A DNA stretch of 64,000 bases, from positions 4,011 through 68,010 of the forward strand of contig CAYWFP010000010.1 in the NCBI GenBank assembly GCA_964457365.1, given 5' to 3'. The position numbers and the translations under genes are program-made. Each line of letters opens with the position of its first letter. Within the stretch, counting starts at the first letter, position 1. Below, piece by piece: positions 1 through 8,520 of this stretch. This DNA comes from CAYWFP01 sp964457365. Its GTDB lineage: Bacteria; Planctomycetota; SZUA-567. The notes beneath the pieces are model-generated. The model saw nothing but the letters and a program-made list of their open reading frames with translations. It was not told the DNA's origin and did not search any database.

Positions 1-2362
1 CGGCGCCGACGGCCTGCAGGTCCAGGGCGTGGTCGCGGATGAGGGCGTCGTCCCCGATACCGGCACGGTCGCCGATCTGAGCATCCCGCTCGGGCAGACC
101 GGCGCGGCGGTGGAGACGACCAAGGTCAGCTTCACCGGCAACCTGAACTCCGACCAGGAGATCGCCACCGGTCTGCGGCTTTCGAGCCTGGCCTCTCCCG
201 GCGCCGACCGTGCCAACGGAACCTACGGGACCTACGAGGCCTACGACGCCTGGACCTTCACCGGCAACAACTGGGCCAGCCGGGACACGCTGTATGCGCG
301 TATCGAAGGCGCCTCCACGGCCGCGGTGATCAGCGTCTACACCGACACCGGCTTCACCGCCGGGCTGGCGACCTCGGGCACCTTCGACCTGAGTTCGAGT
401 TCGACGATCCAGTTCACCCAGGCGGGGTACGAGGCGACGGTGCTCTACGACGGCTCCTCCGCGGCCGTCGGCGGGCAGTTGATCCTGACGCCGTCCAACG
501 CGATCGACCTGATGAGCTACTTCGGCGACGAGAAGGTCACCGATCTGGACACGAGCTGGCGGGCCCTGCAGGGCGTCAGCAACTACGACAAACTCGTCAA
601 CGGCGGGACGGTCATCACCTCCGCGCCGCTCGGGCGCGAAGTGGTCGACAGCTCCGGCAACGTCAATATCTATCCGGCCGTCTACGAGACCGACACCCTC
701 GGTACGTTGACGACCTACAACACGCTCGACCTGGCCGATTTCTACTACCTCGACGGGCAGACCTGGGTCCAGCCGTTCAGCAACATCGACGACCCGGCCC
801 AGCCCAAGGAGATCGAGATATCCTTCAAGAAAGGCGGACGCACCCACAACGTGACCTTCAAGTACGACGCCACCGTCGATTCGACCACCTTGGCGGACCT
901 GATGCAGCTTCTCGCCGGCGGCCTGGACGAAACGGCCACCGTCGCCAGCATCGCCGACGTGCAGAGCTCGATCAATAACGATCTCACCGGCGGCGTGATG
1001 GGTACGGTCAACCTGGCCGGCAAGGTGAGCACAAACATCGAAGGCGGCATCGCGCCGTACAGCAGCCCGGTCGAAACGGCCGGCGCTTTCAGCCGCACCG
1101 GTGTCGACAATCTGACGCCCTACTACCTCGCGTTCACCGACAGCGGCACGCAGTCGAACAACCTGGAATGGCGTGTTACCGGCGACGGGTTCTCGACTCA
1201 GGAAAACTGGTACTACCAGATCACGACCGCCGGCACGGTCAATATCTACAACGGCCCGATCGGGACCGTCGGCTCGCAGATCGTGGCCAGCACCACGGCC
1301 ACGGGCGATACGGCGACTACCGGCGCGACCGCGACCTTCGCCGGCGTCGGCGGGGCGTTCCCCGCGGTCGACTATACCGGCGAACTGATCGTCAGCAACG
1401 ACTTGACCGATTTCTCGACCGAGATCACGGGGTTGTTGACCGCGGGCGGGCTCTCGGAGAACCTCTCCATCGTCAGCAATCTGGGGCCGGAGAACGCCAT
1501 CAGCGACCTGACCTTCACCTACAACAACGTCCGCTACGACGACGTCTTCGATCCCGATCAGGACTACGGGCAGGAGCAGGGCGGTTACGCCAGCACCAAC
1601 CTCGTCGTCTACGATTCGCTCGGTAACGCCAAGAACGCCAACCTGCAAATGACGCTCGTCGACCGCGACAGCAACTTCAGCACCTGGCGTTGGATCGCCG
1701 ATTCGCAGGACGACACCGACAACGAATGGCAGGTCAACAGCTCCGGCGTGATCACCTCCAACGTCGGCATCGGCACCGGCCTGATCCGCTTCGACTCGCT
1801 CGGCCGCTTCGTCAACGGCACCGAGCTGAGCGAGACGCGCGGCCTCGAGATCACCCTCGAGAACCAGGGCGTGCGCGATCGCATCCAGATCAGCCTGCTC
1901 GAGGGGCTCAGCTCCACCGCGGAGCAGGATCTCGACTTCAGCTACCTGACCCAGGTGGCCTCGACCACCGACTTCAACCTGCGCGACCAGGACGGCTCGG
2001 CGCCGGGGACCCTCGACAGCTTCACCACCAGCCCCGACGGCGTCATCCAGGGCGTCTTCAGCAACGGCCAGGTCCAGGCCATCGGCCGCGTCTCGCTGGC
2101 GCTGATCCCCAACGAGGCCGGCATGATCCACGACGGCGGCAACATCTTTCTCGAGGGCGCGGCCTCGGGCGAGGCGCAGATCGGCTTCGCCGGCGTCGGC
2201 GGCCGCGGCGAGGTGCGTTCCGGTGCGCTCGAGGGCTCGAACGTTGAGCTCTCCGGGGAATTCACCAAGCTGATCACGACGCAGCGCGGCTTCCAGGGTA
2301 ATGCCCGGGTGGTCTCGACATCCGACGAGATGCTGGTGGAGCTGGTGAACATGAAACGGTAA
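1..2362 (+). CDS. flgE: flagellar hook protein FlgE, 5'-truncated by window edge
   Basis: Hook protein, the polymer that joins the flagellar rod to the filament outside the cell. The reading frame is open from the first bases, and the residues before the first GTG (position 29) already read as hook protein (GADGLQVQG), so the true start lies left of the window. The C-terminus is diagnostic: GALEGSNVELS, then TQRGFQGNARV and TSDEMLVELVNMKR, the D0 helix shared by hook, rod and hook-associated proteins. About 785 residues are visible, longer than the enteric protein (about 400), with a long Thr/Ser/Gly/Asp-rich middle typical of surface-exposed domains. It is the first visible gene of the flagellar operon and is followed by a 200-bp gap before flbD. 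Identification rests on the C-terminal family signature and on the neighbours. Confidence 0.93.
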   Translation, partial: GADGLQVQGVVADEGVVPDTGTVADLSIPLGQTGAAVETTKVSFTGNLNSDQEIATGLRLSSLASPGADRANGTYGTYEAYDAWTFTGNNWASRDTLYARIEGASTAAVISVYTDTGFTAGLATSGTFDLSSSSTIQFTQAGYEATVLYDGSSAAVGGQLILTPSNAIDLMSYFGDEKVTDLDTSWRALQGVSNYDKLVNGGTVITSAPLGREVVDSSGNVNIYPAVYETDTLGTLTTYNTLDLADFYYLDGQTWVQPFSNIDDPAQPKEIEISFKKGGRTHNVTFKYDATVDSTTLADLMQLLAGGLDETATVASIADVQSSINNDLTGGVMGTVNLAGKVSTNIEGGIAPYSSPVETAGAFSRTGVDNLTPYYLAFTDSGTQSNNLEWRVTGDGFSTQENWYYQITTAGTVNIYNGPIGTVGSQIVASTTATGDTATTGATATFAGVGGAFPAVDYTGELIVSNDLTDFSTEITGLLTAGGLSENLSIVSNLGPENAISDLTFTYNNVRYDDVFDPDQDYGQEQGGYASTNLVVYDSLGNAKNANLQMTLVDRDSNFSTWRWIADSQDDTDNEWQVNSSGVITSNVGIGTGLIRFDSLGRFVNGTELSETRGLEITLENQGVRDRIQISLLEGLSSTAEQDLDFSYLTQVASTTDFNLRDQDGSAPGTLDSFTTSPDGVIQGVFSNGQVQAIGRVSLALIPNEAGMIHDGGNIFLEGAASGEAQIGFAGVGGRGEVRSGALEGSNVELSGEFTKLITTQRGFQGNARVVSTSDEMLVELVNMKR

Positions 2363-2431
2363 CGCCCGGAGGTGACGGGGACGAGGAATGAACAGGGATG
2401 TTCGCGACCGAAGCCGATACGAACCAGACTT

Positions 2432-2462
2432 GACGGGAGCGCGCCCCGCGTGCGCTCCCGTC
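2432..2462 (+). terminator. strong hairpin after flgE
   Basis: Perfect 11-bp inverted repeat (GACGGGAGCGC / GCGCTCCCGTC) with a 9-nt loop in the flgE-flbD gap. Only a weak T-rich stretch (GCGTTTCG) follows. It may be a weak or processing terminator that separates hook mRNA from the export operon. Confidence 0.45.
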
Positions 2463-2518
2463 GCGTTTCGTCGCTCCCGCGTTCTTCCGCGCGCGTCCGT
2501 CCCCGACGCCAAAATGGA

Positions 2519-2547
2519 TGCAGTCGTCCCCGCGTCGTGGCCGATAA
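2519..2547 (+). promoter_or_regulatory. sigma28-like promoter before flbD
   Basis: TGCAGTCG at 2519-2526 and a perfect GCCGATAA at 2540-2547, which is the flagellar sigma28 -10 box. It lies 20 bp before the flbD ATG. The same two-part element, with the same 21-base offset, occurs before xerC and fliC. Confidence 0.5.
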
Positions 2548-2566
2548 AGCGTGTGAGAGGAGTGCC

Positions 2567-2764
2567 ATGATTCGCGCGACGCGTCTCAACGGCAAGGCTT
2601 TCGTCGTCAACGCCGAGTTGATCAAGTTCGTCGAGGAAACGCCGGATACGGTCGTCACTCTGCGCGACGGTGACAAGATCCTGGTGCGCGAGAGCGCCGA
2701 GGCAATCGTCGACCGCGTCGTCGACTTCGTCCGGTCCACGCGTTTTCCGCCGTCGCTGGACTAG
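2567..2764 (+). CDS. flbD: FlbD-family flagellar protein
   Basis: Small 65-residue protein of the FlbD family found in flagellar operons beside motA. It starts MIRATRLNGKAFVVNAELI and continues with a TPDTVVTLRDGDK segment, the usual FlbD pattern (LNG, NAELI, TPDT.I.L.NG.K). The ATG at 2567 has GAGAGGAG just upstream; an in-frame extension to 2372 exists but reads as low-complexity Arg/Ser. Length matches the family (60-75 aa). Its precise biochemical role is not established. It is followed 17 bp later by motA. Confidence 0.88.
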   Translation: MIRATRLNGKAFVVNAELIKFVEETPDTVVTLRDGDKILVRESAEAIVDRVVDFVRSTRFPPSLD

Positions 2765-2781
2765 ACCGAAAAGGAACGCCC

Positions 2782-3558
2782 ATGGATCTCTCCACCATCA
2801 TCGGCTACGCCACGGGCTTCGTCTGCGTGGTCTTCATTGGCATCGGCATCCAGAAGCTCTACATCTTCCTCGATATCCCCTCCGCGGCCATCGTCTTCGG
2901 CGGCGGCGTGGCGGCGATGATGATCAGCCTGCCGCTCGAGCGCGTGATGAACATGGGGCGCGTGGGCAAGTTCGCCTTTCTTTTCAAGGCGGACAACCCC
3001 GTCGACACCATCAAGCGCATGGTCGAGTTCGCCGAGATCGCCCGCCGCGACGGCATCCTGGCGCTGGAGAACGTCACCGACCAGATCCAGGACGAATTCC
3101 TGGTCAAGGGGATCCAGCTCGCCGTGGACGGCACCGACCCGGAACTGATCGAGCAGATTCTCAACACCGAGCTGGAGTTCCTCGAAGCCCGTCACATGGA
3201 CGGCAAGAAGACGTTCGATTTATTGACGAAGTACACGCCGGCCTGGGGCATGATCGGCACGCTGATCGGCCTGATCAACATGCTCGCCGGCGGCATGGAC
3301 GATCCGGAAGCCCTCACCACGGGCATGGCCGTGGCGCTGATCACCACTCTCTACGGCGCCATATTCGCCAACTACCTCGTCGGTCCCGTGGCCGACAAGC
3401 TCCAGATCCGTCACGACATGGAGATGATGCAGAAGCAGATCATGATGCGCGGGGTCATGTCGATCCAGTCCGGCGACAACCCGCGCATCGTGGAGATGAA
3501 GCTGAAGATCTTCCTGCCGCCGGATGATCGCGGCTTCGGCAAGGACGAGGAAGAGTAG
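2782..3558 (+). CDS. motA: flagellar motor stator protein MotA
   Basis: Proton- or sodium-channel subunit of the flagellar stator, an inner-membrane protein that pairs with MotB. 258 residues, the normal length. Hydrophobic segments lie near residues 4-22 and 30-47 and a pair around 150-205 (TPAWGMIGTLIGLINML and GMAVALITTLYGAIFANYLV), with the cytoplasmic domain between. The TPAWGMIGTLIGL segment is the classic MotA/ExbB signature. The AAGGAACG ribosome site fits the ATG at 2782. It ends 9 bp before motB, so the two are translated together. Confidence 0.96.
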   Translation: MDLSTIIGYATGFVCVVFIGIGIQKLYIFLDIPSAAIVFGGGVAAMMISLPLERVMNMGRVGKFAFLFKADNPVDTIKRMVEFAEIARRDGILALENVTDQIQDEFLVKGIQLAVDGTDPELIEQILNTELEFLEARHMDGKKTFDLLTKYTPAWGMIGTLIGLINMLAGGMDDPEALTTGMAVALITTLYGAIFANYLVGPVADKLQIRHDMEMMQKQIMMRGVMSIQSGDNPRIVEMKLKIFLPPDDRGFGKDEEE

Positions 3559-3567
3559 GAGCGGGCG

Positions 3568-4259
3568 ATGCCCAAGAAGCAGGAATGCAAGGAAGGCGCC
3601 NNNNNNNNNNGTGGATGCTCACCTACGGCGACATGGTGACGCTGCTGCTGTGCTTCTTCGTGCTGCTCTTCAGCATGGCGACGCTCAACAAGCCGAAGAT
3701 CATCCGGACCATGCAGCATTTCCAACAGCAGTTCGGCGTGCTGCCGAAGTTCAAGACGACCTTTCAGATTTTCCAGCAGCCGCAGCAGATGACGCAGACG
3801 GAGTCCTTCGTCCTGCGCCGCGGGCCGCCCGGGGATTCGCCGGCGGTAACCTTTATCGCCGAGGACGAACGGACCAAGATCGTTATCGGCGGCAAGGATC
3901 TCTTCCGGCCGGGAACGGCCGAACTCGTGCCCGAGGGCGTGCGGCGGCTGAAAGAGGACGTGGCGCCGCGGTTGAAGGGATTCCGCCACCGCATCGAGGT
4001 GCGCGGGCATACCGCCTCGAACACGCCCGGCAGCTTCGAGGACCTCTGGCGGCTGGGGTACGAGCGGGCCTACTCGGTGATGCGCCTGCTGGTCGACGAG
4101 GCCGGGATCGACCGCGAGCGTTTCCGTCTGGTCAGTTGCGCCGACACCGACCCGCGGGCCGACAACGCCTCGGAGGAAGGGCGCAAGCGCAATCGCCGCG
4201 TGGAGATCATCATGACCGAGGATCTGGTCACCGGCACCGAGAACGTCGGCATCGAATAA
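3568..4259 (+). CDS. motB: flagellar motor protein MotB (interrupted by assembly gap)
   Basis: Stator subunit with one N-terminal membrane helix and a peptidoglycan-binding OmpA-like domain. It starts MPKKQECKEGA at 3568, after AGGAGCGGGCG. Ten Ns follow, then WMLTYGDMVTLLLCFFVLLF, which contains the proton-carrying Asp of MotB in the YGD context. The OmpA domain covers roughly the last 120 residues (IEVRGHTASNTPG, then RLGYERAYSVM and EGRKRNRRVEI). The start codon and the rest of the protein are in different frames across the N-run, so the gap length of 10 is evidently a placeholder and no biological frameshift should be inferred. Confidence 0.93.
3601..3610. other. assembly gap (10 N)
   Basis: Run of ten undetermined bases inside the 5' part of motB. 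Restoring the MotB frame needs a gap length that is 1 base longer or 2 shorter (modulo 3), so the length shown is not real. Confidence 0.98.
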
Positions 4260-4323
4260 CGACACCGCGGCCGCGGGCGTGGAGGGTGTCCGGCGGCGGC
4301 GAATCAGGCAGAAAAGGACAAGC

Positions 4324-4914
4324 ATGGCTGAAGACGAAAAGAAGGAAGAAGGGGAAGGACAGGCCGGCGGCGCCGGCGGCCTGATGAGCGGAACCCGCGG
4401 CTGGATCATCGTATTGGCGGTGGTCGTGCTGGAGGCGGTCTTCTTCATCGTGGTGATGCAGCTCAACAAGCGCAAGAACGAGCCGGACAAGCAGGGCGAG
4501 GTGACCAAGCCGAAAGTTGGCGAGGTTCTGCAGCGGAAGGTGGAGTTGACGGAGCTCAACTACAGCATTCCCACCGGCCACCAGAGCAAGATCCTCTCCA
4601 TGGACCTGGTCATCGTGCTGGAGAAATGGCCCAGCGAAACGGCCAGCGACGTCACCCTCAGCGAGGAGGACATGGAGAAGTTCCACCAGGCCGTATTGAA
4701 GATGGAGCCGCTGATCAAGGACTGGTTGATGAATTACATCGGCCGGCAGACCGCTTCGGTGCTGGAGAGCCCGCGCGGCAAGCAGATGATCCGCGACTTC
4801 GTCAAGGAGAAGGCCAACGCCCAGCTCGAGCAGATCGACCTGGAACTCAGCGAAAAGGAATTGCTGAAACGGCGTGTGACCCGGGTGTTGATCCCGCGTT
4901 TCTTCATGCAATAG
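4324..4914 (+). CDS. fliL: flagellar basal body-associated protein FliL
   Basis: Single-pass inner-membrane protein that sits around the stators and helps motor torque. 196 residues from the ATG at 4324 (AAAGGA upstream). A charged, Glu/Lys-rich N-terminus is followed by one membrane helix at about residues 23-43 (WIIVLAVVVLEAVFFIVVM) and a periplasmic domain containing the FliL-type KILSMDLVIVLEKW strand. It ends RVTRVLIPRFFMQ, the usual FliL C-terminal beta strand. It lies between motB and fliN, its normal place. Confidence 0.92.
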   Translation: MAEDEKKEEGEGQAGGAGGLMSGTRGWIIVLAVVVLEAVFFIVVMQLNKRKNEPDKQGEVTKPKVGEVLQRKVELTELNYSIPTGHQSKILSMDLVIVLEKWPSETASDVTLSEEDMEKFHQAVLKMEPLIKDWLMNYIGRQTASVLESPRGKQMIRDFVKEKANAQLEQIDLELSEKELLKRRVTRVLIPRFFMQ

Positions 4915-4956
4915 GCGCGACGCGGTCCCGCCGACGGTATTTGCAGGAGCCAAGCT

Positions 4957-5373
4957 ATGCCCGAAGAACTGAGCCAGGAAGATATCGATGCGCTGCTCGC
5001 CGCCGGCGGCGGCGACGACTCGAGCGATCTGGGGTCGCTGCTGGGGAGCCCGGAGCCCGCGCAGTTCCAGGACTTCGGCGAAGGCGGGGGCGAACTCGCC
5101 GCCGGCGGCCTGGAACCGACGCTGGAGATGCTCTACGACGTCGAACTCGACGTCAAGATCGAGCTCGGCCGCACCTACATGAGCATCAACGAGATCCTCA
5201 ATCTGCAGGAGGGGTCGGTCATCCAGCTCGACAAGGACGCCGGCGCCCCGGTCGACATCCTCATCAACGGCCGGCTCGTGGCCTTCGGCGAGGTGCTGGT
5301 GTTGAACGATTACTTCTGCGTGCGCGTGACCGAGATTCTCTCCGACAAGGAGCGTGCTATCCAGAAGCGCTGA
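4957..5373 (+). CDS. fliN: flagellar motor switch protein FliN
   Basis: C-ring switch component, 138 residues. The C-terminal 80 residues form a SpoA domain (LDVKIELGRTYMSINEILNL, then GSVIQLDKDAGAPVDILING). The N-terminus is LSQEDIDALLAAG, the EIDALL-type peptide usually found at the start of FliM and FliY, where it binds phospho-CheY. A disordered linker (about 20-50) joins the two. fliM itself is not in the window, so this protein may carry part of the signal-receiving role, or fliM may lie elsewhere. It is preceded by GCAGGAG. Confidence 0.93.
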   Translation: MPEELSQEDIDALLAAGGGDDSSDLGSLLGSPEPAQFQDFGEGGGELAAGGLEPTLEMLYDVELDVKIELGRTYMSINEILNLQEGSVIQLDKDAGAPVDILINGRLVAFGEVLVLNDYFCVRVTEILSDKERAIQKR

Positions 5374-5587
5374 TTGCGGATGGGTAGGGCTGTTTGCGAC
5401 AGCGCCGTCGGCCGCGTGCCGTCGGCGCGTTCGTGTTTCGAGCGGCATTCTCCAGGCCGTTTTGACGAAAAGCGGCCCCCGCCCGCCGCTTTGTCGCGAT
5501 CCGGCAGGTAAAATCGGCGTATGCCGCCGGGAAACGCCTCGGCCGATTTCTTCCCAACCCTCTCGCATTCTGTGGTTTAGGGTTGAT

Positions 5588-5616
5588 TTGCCCCCTGCGG
5601 ATTCGGATGATATACG
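5588..5616 (+). promoter_or_regulatory. possible promoter before fliO
   Basis: TTGCCC-N17-TATACG in the 270-bp gap between fliN and fliO, 26 bp before the fliO start. Each box matches 4 of 6 consensus bases. The rest of the gap (5374-5587) shows no gene. Confidence 0.3.
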
Positions 5617-5642
5617 GTAAAAGTTGAATGGGGGGAGTGCGC

Positions 5643-6341
5643 ATGGTCCGTTCCTGGCCGCGCGCTGCCGGCGTGCATGGGGGGCGCTGGCTGGCGTGCG
5701 CTGTTTTTCTATGTCTCTGGTGGGTGTTGCCCGCCGCTGGCGGGGAGCAAGCCCCGGCCGTCGAGGAGGCCGTGCGCGGCACGGCGCGGCAGCAGACGGT
5801 TGAGGCGCTGGCCGAGACGGAAGCGCGGCCGTTGCGGGCCAAACGCGCCGTCGAGCCCCGGGCGGAAGAGAAACCTTCGGTCAAGGCGCCGCATCAGGTG
5901 GCCTGGCATGTCCTGCTGCTGGTCCTGGGGTTGGCGGCGCTGCTCTGGGGCGGGTTGTTTCTGGCCAAGAAGTATTTGCCCGGCGGGCGCGCGCTTTTTC
6001 AGTCGCCGGCGATGGAGGTGTTGGGGCGGACTCACATCGATCCGCGGCGGTACGTGGCGCTCGTGCGCGTGGGCAAGCGCGTGCTCGTCGTCGGCGTCGG
6101 GCCCGACGAGATGCGGCCGCTGGCGGACCTGCACGACGAGGGCGAGGTACTGCATCTGCTGGAGGAGTCGCGCACGGAAAAGAAGGTCGCCACGAGCCTG
6201 TTCCAACGGCTCTTCGAGAAGCAGATCGTCAAGACCGAGGAGGCGACGCAGGCCACGCGCCTCGAGCGCAGCAGCCGCGACCTGCAGGATTCGATCGAGA
6301 CCATTCGCGCGCGCGTGCGCAATCTGAGGCAGAGCGAATGA
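5643..6341 (+). CDS. fliO: flagellar biosynthetic protein FliO
   Basis: Membrane protein that helps assemble the FliPQR export gate. 232 residues from the ATG at 5643, which has GGGGGGAG five bases upstream; an ATG 15 bases earlier has no ribosome site. Signal-type N-terminus (WLACAVFLCLWWVLPAAGG), then a charged stretch, then a membrane helix at about residues 87-105 (HVLLLVLGLAALLWGGLFL). The FliO domain follows (VLGRTHIDPRRYVALVRVG, then RVLVVGVGPDEM). The last 60 residues form a charged coiled coil ending in TIRARVRNLRQ. The stop overlaps the fliP start (ATGA), indicating coupling. Confidence 0.85.
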   Translation: MVRSWPRAAGVHGGRWLACAVFLCLWWVLPAAGGEQAPAVEEAVRGTARQQTVEALAETEARPLRAKRAVEPRAEEKPSVKAPHQVAWHVLLLVLGLAALLWGGLFLAKKYLPGGRALFQSPAMEVLGRTHIDPRRYVALVRVGKRVLVVGVGPDEMRPLADLHDEGEVLHLLEESRTEKKVATSLFQRLFEKQIVKTEEATQATRLERSSRDLQDSIETIRARVRNLRQSE

Positions 6342-7333
6342 GACCGACGACGGCGAATTTCCGGCGAAGCGGAGGTTTGGCGCTGCTGCTGGTGGCGGCG
6401 GGGGTGTTCTTCGCGGCGTTGCCGGCGGGGGCGGCCGAAGGGCCGATGCGCCCCTCGCAGCCGCCGGGCCCCGGGCCGATCGACCAGCCGCAGCCGATTC
6501 CGTCCGAGCCGCTGGACCTGTCGTTCCTGCCGACAATCGAGGACGGCGGGCTGGCGCCGGCGGACACGCCGCAGAAGGTGGCCAACGTCCTGATCACCGC
6601 GGGGCTGCTGACCTTCCTCACGCTGGCGCCGAGCATGCTGATCCTCATGACCTGTTTCACGCGCATCGTCGTGGTGCTGGGCTTTCTCCGTCGGGCGATG
6701 GCGACGAACACGCTGCCGCCGGACCAGCTCCTGATGGGGCTGGCGCTGTTCCTGACCGCCTTCATCATGTGGCCGACGTGGAAGCTCTCCTGGGAGAACG
6801 GGGTCTCGCCGTATCTCGAACAGAAGGTGGATCCGGAGCTCGGTCGGGCGCTGACGCAGGCGGAGATGCTCGAGCGCGCCCTGGCGCCGCAGCGCCACTT
6901 CATGTTCACCTGCCTGGAGGACAACGAGGGCACCGAGGAGGTGCTCTTCTTCCTCGGCGCCTCGGGCCGCCTACTCGAGGATCGGGAGGGCGCGCCCTAC
7001 TACCTCGGCGCCGACGGGCGCAAGGTCTACAGCGAGTACGAGCTCAAGCGCGAGGACATCCCCACGGTCGTGCTGATCCCGGCGTTCGTGACCGCGGAGT
7101 TGCGGCGGGCGTTCTGGATGGGATTCCTGCTCTACCTGCCGTTTCTGGTCGTCGACATGGTGATCGCGTCGGTGCTGATGAGCATGGGCATGATGATGCT
7201 GCCGCCGGTGATGATCAGCCTGCCGTTCAAGATCATCATGTTCGTCCTGGTCGACGGCTGGAGCCTGGTCATGCAGGGGCTGGTGACGAGTTTCCCCAAG
7301 GAAGTCTATACCGCCCTCCAGGCGGTGGATTGA
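6338..7333 (+). CDS. fliP: flagellar export gate protein FliP
   Basis: Core pore subunit of the flagellar type III export gate in the inner membrane. 331 residues, against about 245 in enterics. The excess is a signal peptide plus a Pro-rich segment at the N-terminus and a longer periplasmic loop (about residues 185-240, containing FLGASGRLLEDREGAPYYLG). The family core is intact: LTLAPSMLILMTCFTRIVVV, then PAFVTAELRRAFWMGFLLYL and VIASVLMSMGMMMLPP. It starts by overlap with fliO and is followed 20 bp later by fliQ. Confidence 0.95.
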   Translation: MRPTTANFRRSGGLALLLVAAGVFFAALPAGAAEGPMRPSQPPGPGPIDQPQPIPSEPLDLSFLPTIEDGGLAPADTPQKVANVLITAGLLTFLTLAPSMLILMTCFTRIVVVLGFLRRAMATNTLPPDQLLMGLALFLTAFIMWPTWKLSWENGVSPYLEQKVDPELGRALTQAEMLERALAPQRHFMFTCLEDNEGTEEVLFFLGASGRLLEDREGAPYYLGADGRKVYSEYELKREDIPTVVLIPAFVTAELRRAFWMGFLLYLPFLVVDMVIASVLMSMGMMMLPPVMISLPFKIIMFVLVDGWSLVMQGLVTSFPKEVYTALQAVD

Positions 7334-7353
7334 GAGGCGCGGAGGATTGAACG

Positions 7354-7626
7354 ATGATTCCGACGGTCGAGAACGTGGTGGATATCGCCAATCAGCTTTT
7401 GTGGATGGCGTTCCTGATGGCGGTGCCGGTGCTGGCGACGGCGCTGGTGGTGGGCGTGAGCATCTCGCTGATTCAGACGGTGACGAGCGTGCAGGAGATG
7501 ACGCTGACGTTCGTACCGAAGATGCTCATCAGCATGGCGGTGCTGGCGCTCTCGTTGCCGTGGATGATCCAGAAGATGACCGAGTACGCCGAGGAGATGT
7601 GGCAATTGATGTCGAGCCTGCACTAG
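7354..7626 (+). CDS. fliQ: flagellar export gate protein FliQ
   Basis: Small export-gate subunit, 90 residues with two membrane helices (about 15-38 and 52-72). It carries the typical VVGVSISLIQTVTSVQEMTL and TFVPKMLISM motifs. A GGAGGA ribosome site lies seven bases before the ATG. Position between fliP and fliR is the standard order. Confidence 0.95.
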   Translation: MIPTVENVVDIANQLLWMAFLMAVPVLATALVVGVSISLIQTVTSVQEMTLTFVPKMLISMAVLALSLPWMIQKMTEYAEEMWQLMSSLH

Positions 7627-7635
7627 GAGCGCCGC

Positions 7636-8517
7636 GTGGAAGGCGAATTCGCGACGCTCGACTCGATTCTGATGGGCTGGTTCGTCTACGGCCTGGTGCT
7701 GGTCCGGTCCTCCGGGCTGGTGGTCTTCGCGCCCTTCTTCGGCGCGGAGAACTTCCCCACGCAGATGCGCGTGGGGCTGGCGGCGTTCTTCGCGCTGGTG
7801 CTCTATCCCTTCGCCCAGACGACGATGGTGATGCCGGCGGTGCTCAACGTCACCGAGATCGCGATTTTGGGATTCCAGGAGGTGGCCGTGGGCCTCTCGC
7901 TGGGGCTGTTGAGCGGGGCGATCTTCATGGCCGCGCAACTGGCGGGGCAACTGGCGGGGATGCAGATCGGCTTCGCCATGGCCAACCTCGTCGACCCGGT
8001 CAGCGGCACGCAGGTCTCCATCATCGGTTTCTTCAAGATGAATCTCGGGCTCGTGATCTTCCTGACGATGAAGCTGCACCTGCTGGTGATCTGGCTGATG
8101 TACGAGAGCTATCGATTCATCGGGATCGGCACGCTGAGCGGCGAGGTCTTCCGCTATACGGCGGTCGAGGGCGGGATCCACGAGGTGACCGAGATGTTCA
8201 GGGTGGCCCTGCGTCTGGCTGCGCCGATTCTGCTGATCATGCTGCTCAGTTCGACCGTCATCGGCTTCGTCACCAAGACCATGCCGCAGATGAACATCAT
8301 GTCCGTGGGGCTGCCGATGCGCGTCTTTCTGGGGGTGATGATCTTCGTCTTCGTCATGCCGCATATCATCGCCGCGTTCGCGGGCTCGCAGTTCGAGGCG
8401 GACCTGTACCTCGTGCGCGGCGAGCACGGCGCCCTGCGGAACATGATCGACAGCATGTACGAGATCGTGCAGGCGCTCGGGCAGAGTCCGGGAGAACCGC
8501 TGGAACAGGGACGATGA
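7636..8517 (+). CDS. fliR: flagellar export gate protein FliR
   Basis: Polytopic inner-membrane subunit of the export gate, 293 residues, starting with GTG at 7636 after AGGAG. It shows the FliR pattern of several membrane helices, for example GLVVFAPFFGAENFPTQMRV near the start, then GQLAGMQIGFAMANLVDP, which is diagnostic. It ends with a soluble tail. Three bases separate it from flhB. Confidence 0.95.
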   Translation: MEGEFATLDSILMGWFVYGLVLVRSSGLVVFAPFFGAENFPTQMRVGLAAFFALVLYPFAQTTMVMPAVLNVTEIAILGFQEVAVGLSLGLLSGAIFMAAQLAGQLAGMQIGFAMANLVDPVSGTQVSIIGFFKMNLGLVIFLTMKLHLLVIWLMYESYRFIGIGTLSGEVFRYTAVEGGIHEVTEMFRVALRLAAPILLIMLLSSTVIGFVTKTMPQMNIMSVGLPMRVFLGVMIFVFVMPHIIAAFAGSQFEADLYLVRGEHGALRNMIDSMYEIVQALGQSPGEPLEQGR

Positions 8518-8520
8518 GCG

